Below, piece by piece: positions 49,385 to 62,118 of a stretch of 64,000 bases of DNA (position 1 is its first letter; the number at the start of each line of letters is the position of its first letter). Source of the DNA: Glossina fuscipes (lineage: Eukaryota > Arthropoda > Insecta > Diptera > Glossinidae); the NCBI RefSeq assembly GCF_014805625.2, contig NW_023998415.1, positions 29,362,009 through 29,426,008 on the forward strand, in the 5' to 3' direction. A model generated the notes under the pieces. The model ran no database searches. It had not been told where the DNA came from and worked only from the letters and a program-made list of their open reading frames with translations. The position numbers and the translations under genes were made by a program.

Positions 49385-49878
49385 GTAATTATTCTTTTCT
49401 CCTCCTATTGGCACAGCTTTAAGAATAATGGGCCATTTCGATCAGTACATATATGCATGCATGAGTGTTTGTAATTATAATGCATTTTGTGATGCAAAAA
49501 TAAATCAATTTTTTATTGCCAAAAATAGCCGTTTCTGTTGAAACCGCGTGAATGGCTGTGCATAAGAACTAAATATCTAATTGTCCAATTTTCTGTAAAA
49601 ATATCTTCGTTTCATACCCGAACCGCAAGAGAACATTTTTACATTAACAATTGTTTAGTTACTATTATTGTAACTGTTTTTATTTGATAGGCAGACGGAC
49701 TACCGTTGCGATCACTCAACGTCAACGTAGTAAATTTAAGAAAAGTTTAAAAGCTCGCAACAGTTGGCTTCATGAGATATTAAATAATTGAAAATTGTTA
49801 TGATTTGGTTTTTTTTTTTTTTTTTTTTGGTTTTGGAATAAAATAAATATTATTTATTAAGCTTTTATATTATTCCAT

Positions 49879-49923
<45 letters not shown>

Positions 49924-51084
49924 TGAAGCTCTTATAATGTTAAGTTCCGAACATATATTTAGTATAATCTATAAGCAATTAACGAAAATATTTCAAAAAT
50001 TTCAGTATATATGAGATTGCTGTACTTATCCGTTGTGAGCATATTTGTTTTTGATGAAAGGCGATCGTGGATAGTGATTCGTCGTAACTCAAGTTTGATC
50101 AAGATTGTGTGAATTGCATATCTCTTTGAGGCCAATTACTTATTTTCAGTATTGGGAAATAGAATTGTAATCCGATCGTAAATTTTCCGTTCCGTTTAGG
50201 ATAATTCAAAATACATTTCATTGATATACACATGAATATTAACAGATATATATGTAAGTGAATTATTTGGAAACTTACTCAGCTTACTTACTTGTGTTCA
50301 CTTACTTATTTAGTTACTTATGTTTCAGTAAATTATATGCTTTTACTCCGAGTTGTGCCTATTATCAAACGAAAATGCAAAATTCCATGTAATATGTAAA
50401 ATGTGTTTATATAAAGCATATTTTCTATGTACAACTAACTGACTGTAAGCTGTAAGCTGTAAGGTATTCTTTATGTCGATCCAATTCTATGTGTCCTTCG
50501 TTTGTGTGTTATAGGGATTTTTGAGGTTGCGACAAATGAGAAAAAGACTGCAATATTTCATTATCGGATTCAGTTTTAAAGTGGTGTTATTTATTGCAGT
50601 CAAAATGCATGCTCACAAACGCTCGAACAGTGTAACAAGTTTCGAAAAATCTTCCCTTGTCAAAGTTTCCCAATCGTGAAAGTGGACAAGTACTTGTTAA
50701 TTAAATTATTTGAAAAAGTGTTTCGGTCTGTAGTGATTCAAAACACTTCTATAGGTTTTTTTTGCAAACTACACAAAAGTTGCCTGTTGACTTAGAAAAA
50801 TCTCGATATGCTGTGGTTTGTTTAATGTTGTACTTTACTCTAATAATATTCACAAAATTTGCTTATAAAGTTATTGTTGGAGTAGAAACTATTATGCACC
50901 AGTTTTTTATTCACTCAAACGTTTGCTTTTCGTATAGAAAGTGATCAAAACGTATAAATGAGTTACTAATCAGTTCTAGATGTATGTAGAAGCATCCCAG
51001 AATTTTTGCAGATTGTAGCAAAGTTGTATCAATGCTTTTGATTAGCTTGTATCGCATATGGAGTTGTGGGAACTTCTCTTATTA

Positions 51085-51250
51085 TACCCACCACTATAAG
51101 ATGGAGGTATACTCATTTTGTGTTTTTTCCATAGTATGTGTAACACCCAAAAGGACCCTACAAAGCATATATATATTCTTGATTTAGCCAAAAATTAAGA
51201 CGTCGACTTGAAATTTGATAGAAACATTGCAAGTTTCTGTAAGCAAGATG
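51085..51250 (+). repeat. Dispersed repeat family B, left end
   Basis: It begins TTATACCCACCACTATAAGA, continues with GGAGGTATACTCATTTTGTG, GTAACACCCAAAAGGACCCT, ATATATATTCTTGATTTAGC and a GACGTCGACTTGAAATTTG block. The same landmarks appear near 30390 and 61720. It is a non-coding repeat of a type widespread in flies. Confidence 0.5.
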
Positions 51251-51479
51251 GTATTGAAAATGGGCCAAGTTGGTCAGAGCAGAAGCGCCCAGTGAAATTT
51301 CTTAAATAATTTATTCACTTTACTAAGTCTCAAGAATTGTTATAAGAAATATTTCAAATTGCAAAGAAATTGGCATTCAAAATTATTGCACATTGTCTGC
51401 CCGGTGCCGCAAGGTGTCGCAAACTCCGAAAATGTAATGCCAATATATAAAAGGATTTGAATAATTCTCCTATTTCGAG

Positions 51480-51680
51480 AAAGCGTTGCAATCGACTTGG
51501 AAATTGTAATTTTCAAATAAAAAAGAAGAACTTCGATATTTAGCGTTTGAAAGCACTTTGAAACCTTATTTGTAACATCCGCCAGGTTTTGCTTATGACA
51601 ACGCTAGACCATATGTCGCTTAACAGTCGCTGAAACGACGTAGATGGGTCAATGAAGGAAATTTTTTCAAATTCAAAATA
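51480..51680 (+). pseudogene. Decayed mariner-family transposase fragment (second catalytic Asp region)
   Basis: At 51594-51620 the translation reads YDNARPYVA, closely matching the mariner HDNARPHVA motif that carries the second catalytic Asp. A stop codon follows immediately, then QSLKRRRWVNE in the same frame. No intact ORF or terminal inverted repeats are apparent. It is a relic inside eIF4E intron 1 and may come from a different mariner copy than the fragments in Lmpt introns. Confidence 0.6.
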
Positions 51681-52499
51681 ATGAAAATTCAAAATAAATA
51701 CTTTTCGTCACTTTCTTAACATGAAAGTCAAGTAACGAAAAATCTACGGAAAAGTTACAAGCCAAAGTAAAGGATTAGTTCGTACAAATTGATCAATAAC
51801 TGTTATTTCATCTGATTTGACATCGTGAATGGACTTGTGGAATCAACAAATGTCTGCTTATTTAGCAGTCAAGCGAATAGCGAATAGCATGAAGTGGATA
51901 AAAACAAGTGCCCGACCAGCACGAAACAGTCACTAGTTATGAATTATTAAAAAAAAAAAAAAAAAATTCATTGCCGTTATCGTTCTTCAAAGGTGGTCTT
52001 CAGCTATTTACAACAAACTTCAGCTGAACAGGACTTTGGCATCCATGTCTTCGATACCAGTTTTCACGATTGAGGATTCCGGAAGCGATCTAAACCGTAA
52101 AGTTTATAGTGATGAGGTCCCAAATGCGTACATATTCATACGCTTACGTAAACATCTATGTAAAATTTTGTTTTTCGTACAGAAACAAGCATTCTTCCTT
52201 GTCCTTATATGCCGCCCGATTGATATTTATTGTACAGGTTTATTTTAATAATTCTGCGCAGTGTGCAAAAGGGCTCTAATTGAACTAATTATTTTTGCTT
52301 ATTACAGTCACATCGCAACGAGAAGGATGGGCTAATAAATTGTTTAACATATAACCAAAAATTGTTGTGTGTGTGTGTGTGTGCTACATTTTTTAATGAT
52401 CATCATTATATACATTCGTATATATAAGCACCTATATGCACCCTATATGCTCGCAACAATAGACAATGCAAACGACAAATATTTAAAACATGTAAAAAT

Positions 52500-52720
52500 G
52501 GCATAGTGGGCCCCGACCTATCGCTAAATATCATATAATACACTACGCTTAATATATTTATTCATTGTATGACGACTTTTCAAAATAAAGCATTATATGG
52601 GGAGTGCTCGAAAAAGTCCGCTTCCAATCATTTTCAATAATATTCGTCCTTGGGCCAAAACGGATGAACAAGCTTGGTATAATTCTTCAGCGACATCAAC
52701 CGCAGAAACTTGGTACACCA
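52500..52720 (+). repeat. Dispersed repeat family A copy, left half
   Basis: It begins near GGGCCCCGACC and a TAAATATCATATAATACACT version of the left end, then GACGACTTTTCAAAATAAAG, TATGGGGAGTGCTCGAAAAA and CATTTTCAATAATATTCGTC, followed by CTTGGGCCAAAACG. The right half is not recognisable. Confidence 0.5.
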
Positions 52721-55601
52721 TTATGCCACATGTGTAGTGCAGGATATAATAGCACTGGGGGGCCACCTAATGGCTAATTATTTTGAAATGAATTTTGCTT
52801 CCTTGAGTAAGCATATCATCAAGATGACTACTAATCACGCAGAACAAAAGTACAGCCGGACGGATATCTGCAGACAGATAAACGTGGCAAGATTGAATGC
52901 ATTATTTAGGATGACGATTGCATTAGGAGAGGGCAGGCATTAGGACGACGACAATCGCTCACAAATCTTCGGTGGTTTTTTGGAGAAAATAAGTCCTTGA
53001 ATTCGATGGAAATACTTTTGTTTTAATGAGCATAATTCCACTTTTTTTTAAGAATATTAATGCAAGAGTAATTTGACATTCGAAGGTCGTTCTTGAGCAT
53101 AGAAGGATATTTATTTGTCCACGTCTGATAGGTATCGTGTGCAACGTGCGTCTGAAGAGTTGCGAGCACATGATAAAGGTCTAACTGTATGTGAAATGAT
53201 TTGCATGTGTCGACGCAAACTGGCCAGCTTTCCATATTGTATTACAATTGCAACAAGCAATTCCACCGACCCGATATTGACGCACATTCCTTAACTACCT
53301 CACTAAAATACCTGCTTTTGATTATTATTATCCAATATCGCTATCTACAAAGTTATTAATTAAAAAAAAAAAAAAAGAAGCAAATTGTGTTTCCACTCGC
53401 GGTTGATTGCTACTACTTTTGCTTAACATGAGGTACAATTTGGAAAATCTGAGATAATTTTCGCTAAAAGTCTCTATTGTCTGCACTTAACTGGACATGT
53501 ACATATATACCTATATATGTAAGAGAACTATAATCAATTTTTATATAGATTTCTATTATAAAAAAAGAATATTCTACGAATCGTTACATAAAAATGTTAT
53601 GTTATTACCATGTTATGTTAGACGTTTCTATGATGTTTTCTGTGCCTTAATCCAATTTGCTCGTTATTTAAACCTACGGAGATTTCGAATATATTAACTT
53701 CGTCACTGCAAATGTGTGTGTCTCGTTTAAAAATACAATTGAAAGGCGTTCACGTCCAAGCGCCTAAGTCCGCACATCTACTGTGCCGTCCACTACTATG
53801 CATATGTATGCGAATAGTTAAAAAACAGAACCAATATGAGAATAAAACTAAAAATGATCATTAACTTTACGAGTCTAATAGATAACGATCGGAGCTTTGT
53901 GTACGTAAAAGTGATATACGTACATATGTAGTAAAATGGCCACGAATAGGAAAAAGAATTTTTCAAGTCTTACATACATTATGTACGCGCTCGCTCATAT
54001 CAGCCAGTATGCAACAAGACTCGTTCTCAAACTCTCATTACAATGCGCTACAGCGCAGGTAATTGCCTTCCTTCATGTATGTCCGTTAATTCCTTTCTTT
54101 CCGTTAGTCGTTGACTTTTACTGTTACAAATCTCAATTAATATATGCTCTCTATGCACTCATCAATACACTTAAGCAAAAACCGAATTGATAAAAATAAG
54201 ATGGAATCCTTGAACAAAGATGCAATAAAATCAATCGACATCTTCTAATATACTTGCAACATAATATATATATAAAATTGATGGATAGTATTTTTGATTT
54301 GCGAAGTGCGTGTTAAAGAAAACAAACAAAAACAAAAAAAGAAAAAGCAAAATATAAAGAAGAAAGGAACAAAGTAAAACTTCACTGTATTTTCATATTT
54401 CGTGGTACAACATATGTATGCACATACATATTTTTTATTTTTTTTTTTTTTTTTTTATGTATATGTATATGTATACAAGTAGGAAACTTATGCGTATGTT
54501 TGTGCGCTTGTTTAACTTCTCTTTGCTGATCGCTTGAATTAAGTTTGAGTAAAATATTAACGTCTGTCTATACGCTAATATGTGTGATTGTGTATTTAGT
54601 ATAGTGAATGCCCGCATTCCAGTGAGCAATAATCTCTGCAATATTTACTCGTTTATGGAGTGTTAGTACGAAAGCAGACACCACTCTTAAAACACGTCTC
54701 AGCAAGCCAAATGGATTTGCGCGTTGAGAAAGTCTACTGACTGGGAAATCACTGGAAAACCAACCTTACTTACTTACTTACTGTGCTTGAAAAGCAAATT
54801 TACTTGCTTCCAAGTTTGCCTTGAAATTTTCATATCAAATGAAAAAACTTATAAATACTTTTGTGATTTTTATAAAATAAAACTTTCGTTTAACTTCAGT
54901 TTGTTTCGTTATAAAAAATTTTTTCTCTCAAATAGCCCTCAAAAATACATAAATAATTTCGGATATTTGAAAAAAGACGAAAATTTGTGAAAGCAGCACG
55001 AGCAACAGCGAATAAAGCCAGCAATATTTTTATATATACATTCGTGAGGAAAATCTTTTAAAGAGGAAAATACACGTAAAGAAAACGCAGCAAACGAACA
55101 TAATCGGAGGCTGAGAAGATCAGTAACAAATCAACGAGATAAAGCAGAGTAAAGGGAGCTGAGAAGGAAATAGGCCAACTTTTTTTTGTATTGGCAAGCA
55201 ACCCTGTTTGCAAGCCAAAGAGCTTCGTTTACTTAGCACCAATTTTGGGATCAATCACAGACTATACGGGGGAATCCGATTTTACCCGATTCGTATACGA
55301 CAGATCTGCAGAATCCACCATATACCGTTGCTTGCTACTCATTACGAATATCAGTTTGTCTTTTGTTTTTCTTTGCTTACACTAATTTTGTGGAGAGAAT
55401 TTATATAATACTCTCCGCTCTTCTTTCCGCGTGAAAGGCAAAGAAGCGTTTGTTTGTTTTCTGTTTTCTTGTCGTTCATATACACCACACCCCACGAAAA
55501 CTTTACGTACCTTTTGTTATAAAAACAAACCGAGCATCGCTTACGATATCTCCGTTTTTTTTTTTTTTTTCTTTTTTTTTATTTGATTTCATATTTGTGT
55601 C

Positions 55602-57108
55602 ATGATGTTTCAAAGCGACTTTCATAGAAAGAAAAATTTTGCAAATCCCAATCTGTTCAACGTAAGATAACGCTCAGCAAATATTAACTTTTTTTTTTTT
55701 AATTTTTCTAAATAAAGGACAATGTGTTTGTCTCTCTTATATCTTTAGAACTCTAATCCACCGAAGGAAAATGGGCCTGCGGCCCAGCCAGCGTCAACTG
55801 CTGGTCGTCCCGATAATAAGGAAGAAACTAAAGAACAAGAAGAGGTTCGCACAGAACACTTGCTTAAGCATCCGTTGCAGAATACCTGGACCTTGTGGTA
55901 CTTGGAAAACGATCGCAGCAAATCCTGGGAGGATATGCAAAACGAGATCATGAGCTTCGATACTGTCGAAGATTTCTGGAGGTAATTAATCGCCTTTTCT
56001 CTCATAGAAAATAAAGATACGAAAAATAAAAATACGAATCAAACTTTTTCAGCCTCTATAACCACATTAAACCACCATCTGATATTAAGATTGGCAGCGA
56101 TTATTCGCTGTTCAAAAAGGGAATTCGGTAATGTTATACAATTCATTGCTACGCATATATATATATATATATATATAAGTATAGTAAAATAATACAAAAC
56201 AAAAAACAAAATTCGTTTTACAGACCTATGTGGGAAGATGCAGCTAATAAAAAAGGAGGCCGTTGGGTTATCACTTTAAATCGTAGTCCTAAAACTGAAG
56301 TCGACAATTTATGGCTAGATGTGGTAAGTGATTACAATACGATTATGAGCACACTAAAAGTTCGTATCTATCTACCTACGGTCGCCGTTAACTTTGGGAC
56401 ACAAAGATAATTGTCATTCAGTTTCCGATTGAAAGCAGCCCCCCGGAACATATGTACACTTTTTTTTTGGTACGAAATTGCCCGTCTGATTTTTTAGTCG
56501 TTTTATAAGCTGTATGTTTCATGCATATGTGTACGATGGGATTCGGAGGTTTCTAAAATTTGAGAAAACATTAAATTGTTTTCGTCAATTCGGCTGTATG
56601 GGCACCGATATTCTTAAATTCTATAACAATATCACGTTATCGATTTGCATCTTGGCATCGCGCCCATTGGCAATGTCTAGCCGATTGTCTAGCATATTCA
56701 AAATTTCAGATATCTTTTTTTTTGTATCTTAGAACAGCCGCTCAAATTTAATCATAATAAATAATATCATAATATTTTGTCTTTGTTTTCACCCAGCTTT
56801 TATGTTTAATTGGTGAGGCTTTTGATCATTCTGATCAAGTTTGTGGTGCTGTGGTCAACATACGCAACAAGAATAATAAAATTTGTAAGTTTTTCAAAAA
56901 TCAATTTTTTTTTGCGTACACAAAGGTAACTGTTTTTAACTAAATAGCTATTTGGACTGCAAATGGCGATAACAAAGAAGCTGCATTGGAAATTGGCCAT
57001 AAATTGAGAGATGCCTTGCGTTTGGGTCGTCAAAATTTACAATATCAACTGCACCAGGATACGATGGTAAAAACCGGATCAAATGTCAAATCTATTTACA
57101 CTTTGTGA
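55602..57108 (+). CDS. eIF4E1: Eukaryotic translation initiation factor 4E (cap-binding protein)
   Basis: Six coding exons: 55602-55661, 55749-55981, 56053-56127, 56224-56323, 56797-56884 and 56948-57108 (stop TGA). Splice sites and phases all agree, giving 238 residues. The N-terminal exon reads MMFQSDFHRKKNFANPNLFN, close to the alternative Drosophila eIF4E1 start MQSDFHRMKNFANP. The core binds the mRNA 5' cap: the two stacking tryptophans are Trp80 and Trp126, the cap-guanine acid is Glu127, and Trp97 in VEDFW is the eIF4G/4E-BP contact. The C-terminus ends NVKSIYTL. The linker at residues 21-55 is low-complexity, as in flies. eIF4E recruits eIF4G and the 40S subunit to capped mRNA in the cytoplasm. 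It is a full-length, apparently intact gene. The symbol assumes it is the canonical paralogue, as the dual N-termini suggest. Confidence 0.93.
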
Positions 57109-57620
57109 ACGGCCTAAAACCACCATCCTTCAACAATCAATCAACCAACACTCAATTCTTTATAGATTAAATATATGCTTTTGAAGCATGTTTTCAACAT
57201 CAAAACAAGCAAGATAATCAAAGTCGCATTATATATCGACACGTGCAAACCCCCTTAGAAATTTATTTTTCATTCATTTATGCTGCATCGATGTACGCTT
57301 TTCATATGTTTGTAACACTTGTCCCTTGTGGCTAATTAACTATACATACGCAAGCTGGATAAAAAAAAAAAAAAAAACATGCAAAAATCTATAGGGAAAA
57401 TCACACAATTAGTTTTTATTTTCTTTTCAATACAAGACTAACATCATTATTGTACTTTTAACACATAAATCGAGAAATCCAAGAGAAGTATTCTTTTTGT
57501 TTATTATTTTGAAAATTCACACCATATACACACGCTTTGGCCCCCAAACACAAGAAAAACTATAACATATATATATTAAATAATCACCACACAACTTGCA
57601 AAAGCATTTGTTTGTAAATT

Positions 57621-57626
57621 AATAAA
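57621..57626 (+). terminator. Candidate poly(A) signal of eIF4E
   Basis: AATAAA lies 512 nt after the eIF4E stop codon and about 60 nt before the end of the convergent Fadd coding region. It is the clearest canonical hexamer in the interval, though other A/T-rich variants are possible. Confidence 0.4.
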
Positions 57627-57686
57627 ATACAAAAAGATTATTTTGAATGGATTTGGGTAAATTCATTTATAAGTTATATAAATAAC

Positions 57687-58415
57687 TTATAAATAGGACA
57701 TGATGTCTTCCACTTTTCTCCGTAAATCCTTTCGACGGCAGGCTTCCAAAGCTCGACAAAGCTGAAGTGCTCGTCTGTTTGGATCGTGAACCACATCCTC
57801 TTCGAAGGTTTTTAGCATTTCCTGTACCCGACAGTTCAGATCGCGCGGGTATTGAACTTCGATTGCGTCCATTGTGCCTTGAGGTATATCAAGTTCTCGT
57901 CCTAAACTACGCCAAGAATGTCCTATGTTGCTGGTAATTAATTTGAAAATGGCTGTTCTTTTTTTTTCAAATGAACTGGCATCATGCTGCGTGTAACATT
58001 TTATAAGCTTATCATGGCAATTTGTGGCTGCAGCCTGCCCTGTCTGTTCCAAATTGCCATTGTTTATCTCCAATTTATTCCTAAATTCTTCAGATAATCT
58101 TTGCTCACGATATATGTTGCGTCCCGTGAGCGTATCTCTCGGCGAAATATAATCAACTATTGCCCTCTCTAAATTGCCGCCACAATGATCAGCAATTTCT
58201 CTTAAAGGTTCAATATTCCATTCTGATAAAGAATCGTTTCTTTCAAGATAATCTATAAGGTCTTTGACAGTTTTTATACGATCCATATTTCGATTGGATC
58301 GAATCTCATTTCGAAACATATATTTAATCTCTTCTAACTTCAATTGCACCAATTGATCACTGACCGTTATGCTTTTAAGCAATTCGTATGATCTATTATT
58401 GCAAATATCTACCAT
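57687..58415 (-). CDS. Fadd: FADD, death-domain adaptor of the Imd pathway
   Basis: A single open frame of 242 residues on the minus strand; the first in-frame ATG is at 58415. The N-terminal half (about residues 5-90) has the helical pattern of a death effector domain, including QLVQLKLEEIKYMF and EPLREIADHCGG. The C-terminal half (about 150-240) is a death domain with FKLITSNIGHSWRSLGRELD and RRALQLCRALEACRRKDLRRK. Length and domain order match Drosophila Fadd (about 239 residues). Fadd links Imd, through the death domain, to the caspase Dredd, through the death effector domain, in antibacterial signalling; this is family knowledge. The gene is intronless, converges on eIF4E (578 bp between stop codons) and starts about 1.1 kb from the divergent MARCH gene. 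It looks intact. Confidence 0.88.
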   Translation of the reverse strand: MVDICNNRSYELLKSITVSDQLVQLKLEEIKYMFRNEIRSNRNMDRIKTVKDLIDYLERNDSLSEWNIEPLREIADHCGGNLERAIVDYISPRDTLTGRNIYREQRLSEEFRNKLEINNGNLEQTGQAAATNCHDKLIKCYTQHDASSFEKKRTAIFKLITSNIGHSWRSLGRELDIPQGTMDAIEVQYPRDLNCRVQEMLKTFEEDVVHDPNRRALQLCRALEACRRKDLRRKVEDIMSYL

Positions 58416-59536
58416 GTTTATCAACAAAAATCTAAAATTTTATGCTTACACAAAAAATTAAAGGAATATAATTACTTTGCATTCTTCTTCTTTTTATACA
58501 ACAATTCACTTCACTTTGACGATTTTTCAATTCATAAGGTAAATCGCATTAACAATTTTTATTCCCATTTAAAAGAAACCATATATGGATAATGGGGACA
58601 AAACTATTAGACATGGTAGCCTTGTGTCAAAATGGATTTCATTTGTGGAGTATTAGAATAATGTCCGTAATATTTACGAGTGAAAACATCACCGTACATA
58701 GATTAACTTTGGCTTTGTTTCGTGTAAAAATAAATAATACAATCGACATTAGCAATTTGTTTATGAAATCAGTTTAAACATAAGCCAATTAAAAACACAT
58801 GAGAGAGAGAACCTGTAATGCTTTGTTCGCGTTCGTGTGATTATTTGTGTACTTATTATTTATTTGTAAAACTTGAAGTGGAAAAAGAAAACGGAGTGAA
58901 AATTTTTTTTAGATTAAAAGTTTGTATGTGATATTTAAACGGGTACATACATATACCGTAAAGCTTATTTATGGAAAAGGGAAAAATTGCAAACGCTTGA
59001 GAATAATGTTTCTTTGTCCACTTATTTTCCAATTATTTGTGTTATCCCGTAGCATACAGAAATCAAATAAAAGTTGAATAAAATAAAGTAAAGCAATACG
59101 TATCAAAATGCTTGCGTCCTTTGGATATATAAATGTTTCTCATGTTTATTTATGACGCACAAAGATAAAAACAAGAAATCATTAAAAGCAAATATCGCAG
59201 CGGGCATCCTTTATCTCGTAAAGTCCACAAGAATTCGCATATTCAAAATACTGTGCGGGGTCTTCTTTTCACGTGAAGGACATTTCAAATAATCTGTCAT
59301 CCCCATATTGGAAAATGTTCATTGAGAGAATAACAATTCTGCTGCTATATATATTGAGATATCTAAATATTAACTGAATGTGTCTCTGAATATTTCGAAA
59401 GAAAAGTAGCTGAAAAAATGTATTTATTTATTTATTTTTTTTTTCATTTTCCCAACGCCAGTAACAGATGAATTCGAAAGATACGATTGAAGAAATCAAT
59501 AAATAAACTTTCACTTGCTTTGATTATTTCAAAACA
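58416..59536. promoter_or_regulatory. Shared upstream region between Fadd and the MARCH gene
   Basis: These 1.1 kb separate the divergent start codons of Fadd (minus) and the RING-CH gene (plus), so they must hold both proximal promoters and 5' UTRs unless there are further 5' exons. The sequence is AT-rich, with an (AG)n at 58801-58810. I found no clear TATA box or NF-kappaB-like site. Confidence 0.5.
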
Positions 59537-62051
59537 ATGCCCTGCGATAACACAACAAAAACGTCTTCAGATATAGAACATGCTGATTGGACTACTGGCA
59601 CAAGCCAACATTACAATGTGAGGTAAATTTGTTTGTTTGTTTGTTTTTTTTTTTTTTTTTCTTTTTAATTAGTTATTAAGCGTTAATTCCGCAATTATTT
59701 CAAACGAATACAAGATGAATCACTATTTTAATCTGTTTTACACATCCACAGACCACGATATAAATATCATCGTCATTACTTATATTTGTAAATATTTATA
59801 AATGTACATATTATATGCGTATCGTATATATTATACATATATTCATTCACGTACCTAATACACTCTTTAATAAATATATAGCACAATTGCGTGCACTTTT
59901 GATTTGAATCGTTCCGTTATATCGGGAAATTTAATATTTTTGATTCCATTTTTTTTTTTTTTTTTGTAAATTATGAAAACAAACATACTATTTATTTCTT
60001 GAATAGGTATATCCTTCAGTAAATGAATATTCTTTCGTTCTATACGCATATTTAAATGCAGATCATGCACAATATCGAATGATGATTAGAAGAGTACGTC
60101 AAAAATATTCTGAAATAGATTTTTTGAAAATGAAAGATTCAACCAATTATTGATGTTCAGAAAAGCAATATCAATCATATGTCACATTCAATCAATATAT
60201 GTGTGTAACCATTATTTTGCTGAACATATCAATTAACTAGCAATCATTCTTCTGATGATGATGATAATAGAACATTACTCATGATGTGCGTCCAGCTTAT
60301 ACATCATATATCACACTTATACATCGAGTTACTTTTGACCAGAGTAAGAAACTGGACGGAATGCTATACTACTTAACTTTAATAAAAGTAACAACAAAAA
60401 TTGTACAATATTTTTAAAAGGATTCTGTATAGAACCAAAGAATCATAAAATAAACAACTGTGCATATATGCATATGTTGTAATCATTGTGTCACTGTTTT
60501 TTCAAAAAGCATATCTAATATGCGCATGAAAACCATATGAATAAATAAAGAGCTGAAGATGATCCGATCAGTTGAAGAGAGAAAATCACGCAATTTTAAA
60601 CTTACACATTTCATAACATCCACTTGTCACCTGTTTTTTCCTAACTGTCTTCGCTATAATTGTCTCTCAGTAAACATGAAGTTTACGTATATCTTGTAAT
60701 TTTCTTCGCTTCGCATTACAATGAAATGTAATAGCAGGAACACTGTGATAGAATATGAATACCTCGAGGGGCTTAGCTGCGAAGTACTCACTCTAACCGG
60801 ATATTGTAGGAATGAATTTCTTATCAATGGCGAATTATAATGCGTGAGCGAGTAGTGCAAATTTTTTAATCGATTTTTATGCTTGCAATAAACTTTTTTA
60901 TCGAAATATATAAAATTCTTTAACAAGCACTGCTCAACAAAACAGTCTGTTAACAGTTCTTAAATGATTTTGAGTTCTTCATATTCTTGTCCCTGTCACA
61001 ATTGCGATTTCAAAATTTTGTTTAGCACGTTCACCCCAAATGTTAGCAAAGCAAAAGCCGACTACGACTTTTACGACTCGAGTTATAACTCGAGGATTTC
61101 TTTCTCTTCCTCAGATTGCCTTTTGAAATGGTGTTTACAGCATTGAATGTATTTTAAAATTTTCGTGAAAATTTCCAAAAGAAAAACAAGTGGAAAAATT
61201 ATAATGGGCACAGCCCATCATTAAATATCCTACACCAACCTACATTGTACTATAAGCAAAATATACGATACAATGTGCAATCGATCCATCGTATCCAACT
61301 TTACTCTGCTATTTCACTTACAGAACAAACAACTAACACATTATGTTTGACGCTATGATGAATTTGCAATTCTCCCTTAACCAAAAGCGTTTCTAAAATT
61401 GAAAAATGGTTTTTTGTTTATTGACACGTGTCAAACTGTTAGTCGATGGAGGCAAATTGTGAAAATAAATTTCATCTCGCACATATTCCTAAGAGCATTA
61501 AATCGAAATTAACAATAAGTTATGGCTGGAGGTTTCTCTTTATTGCTTATTGATCACACGCGCTCTTGCATGGCACATTTGGCTACCTTGGTAAATATTT
61601 ATTTCAAATTTTGCATCGATATATCCACTGTTATAGTGTGCAAGGTGTGTGTGAAAAGTTTTAGTTTCCTATCTCAGGGATGTATTCATCACTTGGTCAT
61701 TTTGCTAAAACGTTTGCAACACCCACAAGAAGACCTTAGCAGAGATCTCATAAAATATATTTATATATATATATATTCTGGATCAGCACCGATGTCTGAT
61801 TTGATGTAAGCATGTCTCCCTGTCTGTCAATGCAAAGTTCGTTGGCTTCAGTTTTGGCAGAAATTTTTAGAGATTCTTGTACGCAGTCTTGCATTGTCAA
61901 TGATCAAAATCAGTCGAAAGATGCGCCCATAGTATACCTCAAATCTACAACATCTCTCTTTCATCCTAATACTAATGTAGCAATAGGTCATAGCATGCCT
62001 ATTTCAGTGGTGGTTGCACATAGTCTATGCAAAAATGGGAAAACTCCACAA

Positions 62052-62118
<67 letters not shown>

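Larger units (their letters stand above)
49385..55748 (+). other. eIF4E first intron (about 6.4 kb) with internal alternative promoter
   Basis: It spans from the first exon donor to the acceptor at 55748. It contains poly(A) at about 49886-49919, a family B repeat near 51085-51250, a decayed mariner fragment near 51480-51680, a family A repeat at 52500-52720, and the second first exon at 55602-55661. No nested gene is supported. Confidence 0.65.

Noticed and set aside
52710..53235. Open frames of 60-77 codons on both strands as possible genes or transposase
   Set aside because: I could not match the translations to any family, and the frames are short and overlapping.
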